A DNA stretch of 64,000 bases. It comes from Xanthomonas theicola. Lineage in GTDB: Bacteria > Pseudomonadota > Gammaproteobacteria > Xanthomonadales > Xanthomonadaceae. The notes beneath the pieces are model-generated. The model searched no databases. It saw nothing but the letters and a program-made list of their open reading frames with translations, and was not told where the DNA came from. Below are positions 29,942-40,342 of this stretch, piece by piece (within the stretch, counting starts at the first letter, position 1; the number at the start of each line of letters is the position of its first letter). Location of the stretch: positions 3,078,001 through 3,142,000 of the forward strand of contig NZ_CP049017.1 in NCBI RefSeq assembly GCF_014236795.1, read 5' to 3'. The translations under genes were made by a program, and so were the position numbers.

Positions 29942-30763
29942 TCAACCGGCCTGGCGCCGCAATGCCATCAGTTCGTCCTCGTCGAAGCCGGCCAACAGCC
30001 GCGCCTGCAAATTGAACGGGCCGTGCAGATAGCCGCTGGCGTAGTCGCGCAGCAGTTCGGCGAAACGGGCGCGCGGCTCGATGCCGGCGCGTTCGCAATA
30101 CCAGCGGTACCAGCGCGAGCCGGCGGCGACATGCGCCACCTCCTCGCGCAGGATCAGTTCCAGGATCGCGACGGTGGCGTCGTCGCCGAGCGCACGCAGC
30201 TTGACGATCATGCCCGGGGTCACGTCCAGCCCGCGCGCCTCCAGCACGCGCGGCACCAGCGCCATGCGCGCCAGGCCATCGTGCGCGGTCTTCTCGCACA
30301 TCTCCCACAGTCCGTTGTGCGCGGCGAAATCGCCGTAATCGTAGCCCAGCGCACGCAGGCGATCGCGCAGCAGCAGGAAATGGCGCGCTTCGTCGGCGGC
30401 CACCGCCACCCAGTCGGCGTAGAACGCCTCGGGCAGCCCGCGGAAACGGTACACCGCGTCCCAGGCCAGGTCGATCGCGTTGAGCTCGATATGCGCGATC
30501 GCGTGAATGAAGGCGGCCCGGCCTTCGGCGCTGCCCAATCCGCGCCGTGGCAGGTCGCGCGGGTGCACCAACAGCGGCCGCGGCGGGCGGCCAGGCATGC
30601 CGATCGGCTCGGGTTCGCCGGGCTGCGCAGGCACGCGCATTGCACCGGCGGCGAACGCAGCGGCGCAGCGCTGGGTCAGCGCGACTTTGTCCTCGGGCGC
30701 GCTGGCGGCCAGGCACAGCCGCGCCGCGTGCAGCAGATCCCCGCCGGCGTCCGCATCCTGCAT
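29942..30763 (-). CDS. DUF455 ferritin-like protein
   Basis: The 273-residue protein is a DUF455 member, a ferritin-like helical protein. The motif pattern AFIHAIAHIELNAIDL and AADEARHF supplies Glu/His pairs that could bind a di-iron centre, and ELILREEVAHV gives a second set. ATG 30763 (MQDADAGG) is preferred over an upstream TTG. The function is not established in the family; oxygen-dependent chemistry is possible. It follows purF on the same strand with a 22-base gap. Confidence 0.85.
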   Translation of the reverse strand: MQDADAGGDLLHAARLCLAASAPEDKVALTQRCAAAFAAGAMRVPAQPGEPEPIGMPGRPPRPLLVHPRDLPRRGLGSAEGRAAFIHAIAHIELNAIDLAWDAVYRFRGLPEAFYADWVAVAADEARHFLLLRDRLRALGYDYGDFAAHNGLWEMCEKTAHDGLARMALVPRVLEARGLDVTPGMIVKLRALGDDATVAILELILREEVAHVAAGSRWYRWYCERAGIEPRARFAELLRDYASGYLHGPFNLQARLLAGFDEDELMALRRQAG

Positions 30764-30785
30764 CCGTGCGCCACGCAACGCCGCG

Positions 30786-32252
<1,467 letters not shown>

Positions 32253-32280
32253 TTGAACACTCTCCGCGGCGACTGCGCCG

Positions 32281-33006
32281 CTATTGGGAAGGTGGCCGTG
32301 CCTGGCCGTTGGGTTCGACGCGCGCCGGATCGGTCGCTGCCGGACGCGCCTGCGCCGGATCGATGTTCGCAGGCAGATCCTGCGCCGGATCGCCGCCGGG
32401 CTGCGCCGATGCGGCTGGACGCCCCAGGGCCTTGGACATGATGTCCTGCAGGCCGCTGGCCGACAGGGCATCGCCCAGGGCGGCATTATCGCCTGCCGCG
32501 GGCAACTTGCCCAAATCCATCTGCTGCATGCTCAGTTGCGGCATGCGCCAGGCCGGCAGCTGCGCGCGCATCCAGTGCACCCCCGGATCCAGCACCGGCA
32601 GCAGCAGCGACTGGCGCCAGGCCGGCTCGCGGGTCAGTGGGGTGAAGCTCATCAGCAACACCAGCACCGCGGCGAAGAACCCGCCGCGCAGCACCCCCAG
32701 GCCGAAGCCCAGCGCACGGTCGGTGCCGGACAGCGCAGTGGAACGGACCGCGCTGCGGATCACCATGCCGACAACGCCGACCACCGCCATCACCACCACG
32801 AAGGTCAGCGCATAGCCGCCCAGATAGTAGGTCATGCTCGGACGCGCGCCGTCGGCCAGCCAGCGCCCGGCATCGCTGCCGAACTGGAAGGTGGCCCACC
32901 CGGCCAGCAGCCACGACAGCGTGCCGACCACGATGCCGACGAAGCCGCGCAAGGCGCCGAGCAGTGCCGAGACCAGGATCACCGCCAGCAGCACCAGATC
33001 GATCAT
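32281..33006 (-). CDS. cvpA: CvpA family membrane protein with Pro-rich tail
   Basis: The 241-residue protein begins [20 protein letters not shown] and has four to five membrane helices in the first 130 residues, the CvpA domain. In E. coli this family is linked to colicin V production and biofilm. The C-terminal 90 residues are a hydrophilic Ala/Pro/Gly-rich extension ([17 protein letters not shown]), longer than in E. coli CvpA (162 residues). It lies between the SPOR protein and purF. Confidence 0.92.
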   Translation of the reverse strand: MIDLVLLAVILVSALLGALRGFVGIVVGTLSWLLAGWATFQFGSDAGRWLADGARPSMTYYLGGYALTFVVVMAVVGVVGMVIRSAVRSTALSGTDRALGFGLGVLRGGFFAAVLVLLMSFTPLTREPAWRQSLLLPVLDPGVHWMRAQLPAWRMPQLSMQQMDLGKLPAAGDNAALGDALSASGLQDIMSKALGRPAASAQPGGDPAQDLPANIDPAQARPAATDPARVEPNGQARPPSQ

Positions 33007-33099
33007 GCGTGCCTCCCGCGGCCGCGCCGCGCGATGGCGCCGGCGCGCCGCCGTGCCCTTCCCTGGTCCATGCTTGCGACTCCTTGGGCCAAGGCCCGG

Positions 33100-34149
33100 T
33101 CAAGGATGTGGACGTACCATACCGCTGATGCCGACCTTCGCCGCGACCTGCACGCGCAGTTGCTCGGCGTCGGCGCGGTTGGCCACCGGGCCGACCCGCA
33201 CCCGGCTCAAGGCGCCCTTGTCGGTCCGCACCTGCTCGACGAAGGCGCTGAAGCCGGCGGCGCGGACCCTGTCGCGCAACGCGTTGGCGTCCTCGGACTT
33301 GCCGAAGGCGCCCAGTTGCACGGCGAAGCCGGTACCGGCCGCGGCCGGCGCCGGCGGCACGCTCGGGGCCGGCTTGACCGCGGCGACCGAGGCCGGCGTC
33401 GCGGCCGCCTTGACCGGCTCGGGCTCAGGCTTGGGCGCCGTGGCGACAGGCGGCTTGGCCGCAGCCACCGGCTTGGCCGGCTCCGGTGGCAAGGGCTGGG
33501 TCCGGGCCGGTGCGGCGGCGGCCCGGGCCGCGGCGGCAGCCACCGAGGTGGCGCTCGCTGCGTCCAGGGTCACCACCTGCGCATTGACGTCGTTGCGCAC
33601 CCTGACTGCCTGCAGGCGCACCGACTCGGCCTGAGCACGGTCGGCATACGGGCCGATCCGTACCCGCCAGGCCTGGCGCCCGCCGATCGTGGCGGTCTCG
33701 CGGAAGCCCGGCAACTGCGCCTGCTTGAGCCGCGCGATCACCGCATCGGCGTCGCCCGGAGTGGCGTAGGCGCCGAAATTGACCGCATAGTTGCCGGCCG
33801 CCATCGTCGGCGGCAGCGGCTGGGCGGCGCTACCGGCGGATGCCGGGTCGGCCAGGTCGGCGGCATCGGGGTTGTTCTGCACCGGCGCGGGCGCCGCAGG
33901 CGCGCCGGCCATGCCCACGGCACCGCCGGTTGGCGCATCGCCCGGCGTCACCAGCGGCAGCTCACGGGTCTGGAACTGGCCGTCGGCCGGGGCGTCCGGG
34001 ACCTTCAGCGGGACATTGGCGACGCCGCTGTCGGGCGCGGGACCCTTGACCAGCATCGGCAGGAAGATCACGGCGAGCGCCACCAGGACAAGGGCGCCAA
34101 TCAGTCGCTGTTTCAGGACGGTATCCACGGAAAGCTTGGGGGGCGGCAT
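33100..34149 (-). CDS. SPOR-domain cell-division protein (DedD-like), two SPOR domains
   Basis: The 349-residue protein has one N-terminal helix (LIGALVLVALAVIFLPML) and then two SPOR domains. The first has YAVNFGAYATPGDADAVIAR near residue 120, and the second has FAVQLGAFGKSEDANALRDR near residue 275. An Ala/Pro/Lys linker of about 75 residues joins them. SPOR domains bind denuded septal peptidoglycan. E. coli DedD has one SPOR domain, so the second is an expansion. It sits between folC and cvpA, the conserved position of dedD. Confidence 0.9.
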   Translation of the reverse strand: MPPPKLSVDTVLKQRLIGALVLVALAVIFLPMLVKGPAPDSGVANVPLKVPDAPADGQFQTRELPLVTPGDAPTGGAVGMAGAPAAPAPVQNNPDAADLADPASAGSAAQPLPPTMAAGNYAVNFGAYATPGDADAVIARLKQAQLPGFRETATIGGRQAWRVRIGPYADRAQAESVRLQAVRVRNDVNAQVVTLDAASATSVAAAAARAAAAPARTQPLPPEPAKPVAAAKPPVATAPKPEPEPVKAAATPASVAAVKPAPSVPPAPAAAGTGFAVQLGAFGKSEDANALRDRVRAAGFSAFVEQVRTDKGALSRVRVGPVANRADAEQLRVQVAAKVGISGMVRPHP

Positions 34150-34196
34150 GGCGGAGTGCCGCAGGGATTATAAGGTCGGCCCGGTTCCGGGCGGGG

Positions 34197-35456
34197 TCAA
34201 GCGGCTGAATGCAGCCAGTGCAAGGCATCGGCGGCGGTGTGGAACGAACCGAACACCAGCACCCGGTCGCCGCGCCGCGCCTGCGCCAGGGCCTGCTGCA
34301 GCGCCCGCGCCACGCTGTCGGCGACGCTGGCGGCGGCTGCATCGGTCGCCGCCAGGCGCGCCTGCAACTGCGCGCCGCTCTGCCCGCGCGCGCCGGGCAG
34401 CCCGGCCAGATGCCAGGCGCCGACCTGTCCGGCCAGCGCCTGCACCACGCCCGCCGCGTCCTTGTCGGCCAGCGCGGCGAACACCGCGCGGGTGACGCCG
34501 GCGCACGGCTGCGCCTGCAGCGTCGCGGCCAGCGCACGCGCGGCCTGCGGGTTGTGGCCGACATCGACCAGCACCTCCACGCCGTCGCGCATGAACGGTT
34601 GCAGGCGTCCGTGCAGCCGCGCCGCGGCGATGCCCTCGGCGTAAGCGGTGCGCGGCAAGCCCTTGCGCAGCGCGCGCAGCGCGGCGATGGCGGTGGCGGC
34701 ATTGGCGCGCTGCACCGGTGCGCGCAGCTGCGGGGTCTGCAGCTCCAACTCGGTGCCGACATCGCGCCAGCGCCAGTGGTCGGCGTCGATCGACTCATGG
34801 AAGAAATCGCTGCCGGCGCGGATCGCATTGGCGCCGATCGCATAGGCGCGGCGCAGCACGCTCGACGGCGGATCGATCTCGCCCAGCACCAGCGGTTTCC
34901 ACGGCCGCGCGATGCCGGCCTTCTCCGCACCGATCGCCTCGCGGTCGCCGCCGAGCCAGTCGGTGTGGTCGATGTCGACAGTGGTGATCACCGCCACGTC
35001 GGCATCGACCAGGTTCACCGCATCCAGGCGCCCGCCCAGGCCCACTTCCAGCACCACCAGGTCCAGCGCGGCCTGCTGGAACAGCCACAGCGCCGCCAGC
35101 GTGCCGTACTCGAAATAGGTCAGCGGCGTCTGCCCGCGCGCGGCCTCCACCGCCGCGAAGCCGGACACCAGTTGCGCGTCGCTGGCCTCTTCGCCGCCAA
35201 GGCGTACCCGCTCGTTGTAGCGCAGCAGGTGCGGCGAGGTGTAGCTGCCCACCGCCCAGCCGCCGGCGCGCGCGATCGCCTCGACGAAGGCCACGGTCGA
35301 GCCTTTGCCGTTGGTGCCGCCGACGGTCACGACCTTCTTCGCCGGCCGGATCAGGCCCATGCGCGCGGCCACCTCACGCACGCGCTCCAGGCCCATCGCG
35401 ATGTCCTGCGGGTGCTGCTGCTCGATGTAGGCGAGCCATTCGGGGAGGGTTTTCAT
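34197..35456 (-). CDS. folC: Folylpolyglutamate synthase / dihydrofolate synthase
   Basis: The 419-residue enzyme adds glutamate to dihydropteroate and folates. The ATP-binding P-loop is GGTNGKGSTVAFVEAI near residue 48, and the Mur-ligase signature SYTSPHLLRYNERV follows. ATG 35456 gives MKTLPEWLAYIEQQHP. It opens the folC-dedD-cvpA-purF string on the minus strand. A 250-base gap with a repeat element separates it from the upstream phosphatase. Confidence 0.95.
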   Translation of the reverse strand: MKTLPEWLAYIEQQHPQDIAMGLERVREVAARMGLIRPAKKVVTVGGTNGKGSTVAFVEAIARAGGWAVGSYTSPHLLRYNERVRLGGEEASDAQLVSGFAAVEAARGQTPLTYFEYGTLAALWLFQQAALDLVVLEVGLGGRLDAVNLVDADVAVITTVDIDHTDWLGGDREAIGAEKAGIARPWKPLVLGEIDPPSSVLRRAYAIGANAIRAGSDFFHESIDADHWRWRDVGTELELQTPQLRAPVQRANAATAIAALRALRKGLPRTAYAEGIAAARLHGRLQPFMRDGVEVLVDVGHNPQAARALAATLQAQPCAGVTRAVFAALADKDAAGVVQALAGQVGAWHLAGLPGARGQSGAQLQARLAATDAAAASVADSVARALQQALAQARRGDRVLVFGSFHTAADALHWLHSAA

Positions 35457-35529
35457 CTATGTATTTTGAGCCTTTCGACGAGGTGCGTCTCGATCGCGTC
35501 ACATCGAAGAAGCACAAGCTTTCGCGCGC

Positions 35530-35592
35530 GCGAGTCACTTTTCTTTGCTTGTGCAAAGAACAAGTAACCAAAAGAAAGCACACCCGGGGCGA
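35530..35592. repeat. Dispersed intergenic repeat with inverted arms (TTTCTTTGC type)
   Basis: The sequence holds TTTCTTTGC and GCAAAGAA as an inverted repeat around TTGT, then AAGTAACCAAAAGAAAGC and a GC-rich tail. I recall near-identical intergenic units in many Xanthomonas and Pseudomonas genomes, but cannot confirm copies from this window. It lies in the 250-base gap between the phosphatase and folC. Downstream (35617-35655) an A-rich stretch repeats AAAAGC units. Confidence 0.5.
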
Positions 35593-35706
35593 CGCGCCGC
35601 GTCTCACGGGACCCGAAAAGCGAAGCAAAAGCAAAAGCAGCAAAAGCAAAAACGTGCACTGGGTTAGGGCTGGGAGCCGCTAATCCAAACTTGCGGATTT
35701 CGTCGC

Positions 35707-36351
35707 CTACAGCGCCCGATGCTTGGCCTCGCCGAAGAACGGCGTATGGTGCGCGCAGTCGTTCAGGCGCACCACTTCCAGATGTTCCACATCCGGGCCT
35801 TCGAGCAGATTCAGCGTGGTCGGCGCCTGGCGGAAACTCCACAGCTTGGCGATCGGCAGGCCCAGCACCCGGCACAGGATCACCCGGTTGACCGCATCGT
35901 GCGCCACCACCAGCAAGGTGTCGTCCTCCCCCAGGCCCTCGGCGGCGCGAGTCAGACCGCGCCAGGAACGGTCCAGCACCTGGCGCAGCGACTCGCCGCC
36001 CGGCATCAGCACCGTGTCCGGTTCCTCGCGCCAGGCGCGCAGCCGCGCCGGATCCTTCTCGTTGATCTCGCTGGCGAGCAGGCCCTCCCATTCGCCATGG
36101 GCGATTTCCTGCAGGTCCGGATCGGCTAGCAGCATCGCTTCGCGCTGCGCACCCAGTGCGTGGCGGGCCGTGCTCTGCGCACGCGACAGCGGCGAGGCCA
36201 CTGCGCGGGTCAGCGGCACCTCGCGCAGCCGGGCGCCGAGCGCCTGCGCCTGCGCTTCGCCAAGCGGCGACAGCGGGATGTCGATCTGGCCCTGGTAGCG
36301 GCCTTCGGCGTTCCACGGGGTTTCGCCGTGACGAGCGAGCAGGATGCGCAT
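35707..36351 (-). CDS. Histidine phosphatase (phosphoglycerate-mutase-like)
   Basis: The 214-residue protein has the RHG motif RHGETPWN with catalytic His near residue 8 and the second His in VVAHDAVNRVI. SPLSRAQSTA gives the phosphate-binding Arg. Many relatives act on small phosphoesters such as alpha-ribazole-5-phosphate or sugar phosphates, so the substrate is open. Start ATG 36351. It is separate from folC by 250 bases and from the IS30/S46 relic by about 165 bases. Confidence 0.88.
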   Translation of the reverse strand: MRILLARHGETPWNAEGRYQGQIDIPLSPLGEAQAQALGARLREVPLTRAVASPLSRAQSTARHALGAQREAMLLADPDLQEIAHGEWEGLLASEINEKDPARLRAWREEPDTVLMPGGESLRQVLDRSWRGLTRAAEGLGEDDTLLVVAHDAVNRVILCRVLGLPIAKLWSFRQAPTTLNLLEGPDVEHLEVVRLNDCAHHTPFFGEAKHRAL

Positions 36352-36517
36352 GCTGCGAAATTCCGTTGAGGGATAGAGGGCCCGTCTCGCGAGCGAAAAC
36401 GGAGCGGCATGATACCTGCTCTGTCGCCGGGAACCCCCAATCGCGTCCCGCTCCGCCGCTGCAGTCCGCGTTTAGCGAGCGGCAGGCCGCGCGGTGGCGG
36501 CCGCTGCCGCGCCAGGT

Positions 36518-36750
36518 TCAGTTCTTGCGCGGCGCCGGCGCCACTTCCTGCAGGATCCAGTGCAGGTAGCGCGCGTGCCAGGCGCGCGGCGGCGCATCGG
36601 CGCCGGCCGGCCACTGGTCCAGCGCCGGCAACCGCGCATGCGCCTGCAGCGCGGCGCGCCCGTCGCGGCCCTGCCGCTTCAGCCAGGCCAGCACCGCACG
36701 TTCCGCGGCCGGCTTCTGCGCCGCCGCGTCGATGCGCTTGAAACGGCGGT
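36518..36750 (-). pseudogene. C-terminal peptide fragment before IS30, probably S46 peptidase
   Basis: The minus strand reads RFKRIDAAAQKPAAERAVLA and WLKRQGRDGRAALQAHARL, then ends RYLHWILQEVAPAPRKN with a stop at 36518. The frame enters directly from the IS30 end and has no start. The middle resembles the helical insert of S46 peptidases, and the end resembles their C-terminal RYxLWxxD pattern; this is a weak inference from memory. It would belong with the N-terminal fragment on the other side of the IS. Confidence 0.45.
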
Positions 36751-37806
36751 CTCAAGAATCAAGTGCAACACGTGATTTGAACGCTGCGATGTCCGCTTCC
36801 ATTGCCTCGCTAGGCGTCTTCCAGCCAAGTGTCTGGCGAGGGCGAGTGTTCATCAGCAACGCGATGTGATTGAGGTATTCCTGACTGACGGCGGATAGGT
36901 CCGCCCCCTTGGGCAGGAACTGGCGAAGTAGACCGTTGGTGTTCTCGTTGCTGCCGCGCTGCCACGGCGCATGCGGATCGGCGAACCGGACCTGGCTGTT
37001 CAACCGCTGCATCCGTTCCTCGTAGCAGGTCCGTTCCGCGGTCGTCGGTCGGGCTCTCACCCAGGAAGGCCGGCCGCTGCTTCATCTGCCGGGGAAACCC
37101 CTCGACCGCCGCCTGCGCCGTGCCACCGTCCATCCTGCACAGCACCACCAAGCGGGTCTTGCGTTCCACCAGTGCGCCCACGCATGAACGGTTGAACGCG
37201 CCTTCGATCAGGGCGCCCTCCCCATGCCCCGGCGCCAGGCGCTGCTTCACCGGGTCCGGGCCATGCACGATGCGCAGCTCCTCCGGCGCCCACGAGCGCA
37301 CCGCCGCTGTCGTGCGCCTGCCACCTGGTGTGGGCTGGCCCCCTCTCCATGCATGGATCAGCGCCTTGTTCAGACCCCCCCCCGCTGCGTGTCGATCGCC
37401 GCAGCGATCCTCTCGTGGCTGACCCGCTGGCTGGAAGCGTCCGGATGCCTGTCCCGCCGTGCGGCCGCGATCTGCTGTGGCGACCAGCGCTCGTACACCA
37501 GGCGCTCATCGACGCACGGGAACAACGACGAACCTTCCAGGGGCCGGCGAGGGCGCACGCAGCGCGAGCGGCGCGAGCGATAGGCCGCCGCCGCCGCGTG
37601 CGCACAGGACACCGGCCCTTGCAGACCACCGACCTGGCGGCTCGGCGTCGATGCACGGCATCCCCACCGGCGACCGATCTTGCGCAAGCGCGTTCCTCGA
37701 TCGCGCTCCACCTGCAGCACCGCGCGTTCCTCAACACGCAGATGACTGGACTGTTTGCCCAGCGCAACCTCCTGCGCTCTGTGAGGTGTTGCACTGGGAA
37801 CTTGAG
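36751..37806 (-). mobile_element. IS30-family insertion sequence, degenerate, 1056 bp
   Basis: The ends are imperfect inverted repeats: CTCAAGAATCAAGTGCAACA on the left and TGTTGCACTGGGAACTTGAG on the right. Between them, minus-strand pieces of an IS30 transposase occur in three frames: RVEERAVLQVERDRG, RWSPQQIAAARRDRHPD, GAFNRSCVGALVERKTRLVV and [18 protein letters not shown]. Several frameshifts make the transposase inactive. No target duplication is visible (left flank GGT, right flank TCC), which fits a deletion at one side. Confidence 0.85.
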
Positions 37807-37925
37807 TCCAAGCAGCCTCAGGCCGGCCTGCTGCAGCGGGCCGGCGATATCCGGTAATTGCTGCGGTACCCACATGCCCTGGCTGGCACGGGCGGCCTGG
37901 GCGCAGGCCAGGGCGGCGACCGTGA
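37807..37925 (-). pseudogene. S46 peptidase N-terminal fragment (broken by IS30)
   Basis: The minus strand reads [12 protein letters not shown] followed by [19 protein letters not shown]. The GMW-P-QLP motif directly after a signal-peptide-like stretch is the N-terminal signature of S46 dipeptidyl-peptidases (DPP7/DPP11/DAP BII type). An in-frame TAG lies just before the signal region and no start codon is present. The fragment ends at the IS30 right end. Upstream lies the C18 homopolymer. Confidence 0.6.
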
Positions 37926-37934
37926 CCTATGGCG

Positions 37935-37961
37935 CCCCCCCCCCCCCCCCCCTCCCCCCCC
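37935..37961. repeat. Poly-C tract (C18 T C8) upstream of tdh
   Basis: Eighteen consecutive C residues (37935-37952), one T, then eight more C. It lies about 70-95 bases before the tdh start and next to the broken S46 fragment. A -10-like TATACT at 37992-37997 is downstream, so the tract falls upstream of the likely tdh promoter. Tract length is expected to be unstable. Confidence 0.9.
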
Positions 37962-38028
37962 GCCGCAACATGGCCACGCCGGCGGGCAGCTTATACTTCG
38001 CGCCCTCTCAACCCCGAATCCTGCCAAC

Positions 38029-39060
38029 ATGGCGCAAACAATGAAGGCGCTGGTCAAGCGCGACGCAGCCAAGGGCATCTGGCTGGAACAGGTGCCGGTG
38101 CCGGTGCCCGGCCCGAACGACGTGCTGATCAAGCTGGAGAAGACCGCGATCTGCGGCACCGACCTGCACATCTATCTGTGGGACGAATGGAGCCAGCGCA
38201 CGATCAGGCCTGGCCTGACCATCGGCCACGAGTTCGTCGGCCGCATCGCCGAGCTCGGCTCGGCGGTCACCGGCTACCAGGTCGGCCAGCGCGTGTCGGC
38301 CGAAGGCCACATCGTCTGCGGCCACTGCCGCAACTGCCGTGGCGGCCGCCCGCACCTGTGCCCGAACACGGTCGGTATCGGCGTCAACGTCAATGGCGCC
38401 TTCGCCGAATTCATGCTGATGCCGGCCAGCAACCTGTGGCCCATCCCCGACCAGATCCCGTCCGAGCTGGCCGCGTTCTTCGACCCCTACGGCAACGCCG
38501 CGCACTGCGCGCTGGAGTTCGACGTGATCGGCGAGGACGTGCTGATCACCGGTGCCGGCCCCATCGGCATCATCGCCGCCGGCATCTGCAAGCACATCGG
38601 TGCGCGCAACGTGGTCGTCACCGACGTCAACGATTTCCGCCTCAAGCTGGCCGCCGACATGGGCGCCACCCGCGTGGTCAACGTCGCCAACGCCTCGCTC
38701 AAGGAGGTGATGGCCGACCTGCACATGGAGGGCTTCGACGTCGGCCTGGAGATGAGCGGCAACCCGCGCGCGTTCAACGACATGCTCGACTGCATGTACC
38801 ACGGCGGCAAGATCGCCATGCTCGGGATCATGCCGCGCGGCGCCGGCGCCGACTGGGACAAGATCATCTTCAAGGGCCTGACGGTGCAAGGCATCTACGG
38901 CCGCAAGATGTACGAGACCTGGTACAAGATGACCCAGCTGGTGCTGTCCGGCTTCCCGCTCGGCAAGGTGCTCACCCACCAGCTGACCATCGACGAGTTC
39001 CAGAAGGGCTTCGACCTGATGGAAGAAGGCAAGGCCGGCAAGGTGGTGCTGAGCTGGTAG
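38029..39060 (+). CDS. tdh: L-threonine 3-dehydrogenase
   Basis: The 343-residue zinc enzyme oxidises threonine to 2-amino-3-ketobutyrate, the first step to glycine with Kbl. Catalytic zinc motifs are ICGTDLHIY and IGHEFVGR, and the structural zinc Cys lie in [10 protein letters not shown] and HLC. The Rossmann motif is GAGPIG. ATG 38029 gives MAQTMKALV; a second ATG at 38041 would match E. coli more closely (MKAL). No clear ribosome site precedes either. kbl is 6.4 kb away, unlike the kbl-tdh operon of E. coli. Confidence 0.95.
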   Translation: MAQTMKALVKRDAAKGIWLEQVPVPVPGPNDVLIKLEKTAICGTDLHIYLWDEWSQRTIRPGLTIGHEFVGRIAELGSAVTGYQVGQRVSAEGHIVCGHCRNCRGGRPHLCPNTVGIGVNVNGAFAEFMLMPASNLWPIPDQIPSELAAFFDPYGNAAHCALEFDVIGEDVLITGAGPIGIIAAGICKHIGARNVVVTDVNDFRLKLAADMGATRVVNVANASLKEVMADLHMEGFDVGLEMSGNPRAFNDMLDCMYHGGKIAMLGIMPRGAGADWDKIIFKGLTVQGIYGRKMYETWYKMTQLVLSGFPLGKVLTHQLTIDEFQKGFDLMEEGKAGKVVLSW

Positions 39061-39198
39061 CCGCTGCCGGGCCGCGACCGCGGTTCCCGGCGCTGGAGGT
39101 CGATGCCGACCCCGCAACCGCAGGCCTGGCGGGCGGCCGATGGCGGCAGTCGCGCTGGTCGGCCGCGCGGCGCGCCCGCGGTGGGGGGCAGAACCCCA

Positions 39199-39222
39199 AA
39201 AGGGCGCCTTGCGGCGCCCTTT
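39199..39222. terminator. Bidirectional terminator between tdh and the TorF-like gene
   Basis: Ten-bp stem AAAGGGCGCC/GGCGCCCTTT with loop TTGC. A and T runs occur at both sides, so it can end transcription from tdh (plus) and from the porin gene (minus), which are convergent. Confidence 0.8.
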
Positions 39223-39249
39223 CGATTCACACGCGACCAGAACGCGCGA

Positions 39250-39957
39250 TCAGAACGCGATCGTCGCCGAGACCGCGACGCGGTGGTCGGCCAGCTTCTT
39301 GCCGAAGTTCTGGTTGCCCTTGTTGTCGGTGTCGTAGTAACCCACGTTCAGCGCCAGCGGTCCGACCATCTTGCCGACGCTGACGCTGTAGTCGGTGTAG
39401 TCATGGTACTGGGCCAGCGCGTTGGCATAGGTGGTACGGCCGACGTGCGCACCGATGCTGAAGTCGTGCGGCAGCGTCCAATTCCCGTCCAGCGCGTAGT
39501 AGAAGCTGTCCTCGTCCAGGCCATACACATCGTCGGTGTAGGCAACGGTCAGCGCATAGGTCTTCAGGAACTTTGTCTTGGTGATCAACTCGTTGTAGTT
39601 CGAACCACCGGCACCTGGATAGGCGTAGCGATTGACCATCACGTCGAAGTTCCAGTTCTCGGAGAAATCGACGTTGTAGCCGATGAAGCCGTCCACTTCC
39701 CAATCCGGGTCGCCCTCGCCGAAGTCGACGTTGGAGCCCCAGCCGCCGACGTACAGGCCGAACGGCGAGGTATAGGTGATGCCGGCCTGGAACGCCGGGT
39801 CTTCCTGGGTCTGCGACACGCCGCGGAACACGTAGTCGCTGACCACGCCGTAGGAGCCGGTAAACGGCGATGCGGGCGCCTCGTCCTGGGCCAATGCGTT
39901 CAACGGAGAGGCGGCCAGCGCCACGGCCAGGGCGGCACCAAGCTTGATCTTGTTCAC
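39250..39957 (-). CDS. TorF-family putative porin
   Basis: The 235-residue outer-membrane protein has a signal peptide (MNKIKLGAALAVALAASPLNALAQ, cleaved after ALAQ) and a beta-barrel pattern. The family block near the mature N-terminus is FTGSYGVVSDYVFRGVSQ, typical of TorF/Gcw_chp proteins. The C-terminus ends VSATIAF with a terminal Phe, as outer-membrane barrels do. The start is GTG 39957 with GGAGAATCAACG before it. Upstream lies a CA/poly-C tract (minus strand reading) in the presumed 5' leader. Substrate unknown. Confidence 0.88.
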   Translation of the reverse strand: MNKIKLGAALAVALAASPLNALAQDEAPASPFTGSYGVVSDYVFRGVSQTQEDPAFQAGITYTSPFGLYVGGWGSNVDFGEGDPDWEVDGFIGYNVDFSENWNFDVMVNRYAYPGAGGSNYNELITKTKFLKTYALTVAYTDDVYGLDEDSFYYALDGNWTLPHDFSIGAHVGRTTYANALAQYHDYTDYSVSVGKMVGPLALNVGYYDTDNKGNQNFGKKLADHRVAVSATIAF

Positions 39958-39977
39958 CGTTGATTCTCCTTCGGTTC

Positions 39978-40007
39978 GTGTGTGTGTGTGGGGGGGGGGG
40001 GGGGGGG
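39978..40007. repeat. (GT)6 + G18 tract in the TorF-like gene leader
   Basis: A GT dinucleotide run (39978-39989) is directly followed by eighteen G residues (39990-40007). On the coding strand it reads C18 then (CA)6, about 20 bases upstream of the GTG start. Both repeat types slip easily in replication. Confidence 0.9.
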
Positions 40008-40042
40008 AACTTCAGCGCCGGGCTACAGGTTGTATTCATAAA

Positions 40043-40071
40043 TTTTTAACATAACGATTCTTGCAGTGCAA
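40043..40071 (-). promoter_or_regulatory. Candidate promoter of the TorF-like gene
   Basis: On the minus strand a -35-like TTGCAC (40071-40066) and a -10-like TAAAAA (40048-40043) have a 17-base spacer. Transcription would begin near 40036, so the C18/(CA)6 tract would be in the 5' leader. Weak on -10 match. The rest of the 40008-40342 gap shows nothing else I can name. Confidence 0.4.
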
Positions 40072-40342
40072 CACTTCCGCGACAGGGCGCGTCGGCGCCG
40101 AACTCCCTCCTGCGACGTGCGGGGTCCCCTGCGTCCACACCCACGCGCAATCGGCGCCGTCGCCCTGGTCGCTCTCCGGGATACGCCAACGCCGCCGCCT
40201 TCACTTCCGCCCCGCCACCTCCGCCCTCATTACCCCTCCCGTTACGATTCACTTTATTTTTCAGGAGGAAAACGGCACTAAGTTTGACGTACAGGTAGGC
40301 TGGGCGGCGCGGACGTATTCTTAGCGAGCGTGTTCTTAATCG

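Noticed and set aside
37818..38171. Minus-strand frame containing a run of Gly codons
   Set aside because: It only translates the C18 tract as poly-Gly and has no other coding sign; it also overlaps tdh antisense.
39401..40039. Minus-strand frame reading the G18 tract as poly-Pro
   Set aside because: It is a shifted frame of the TorF-like gene; the true frame starts at GTG 39957.
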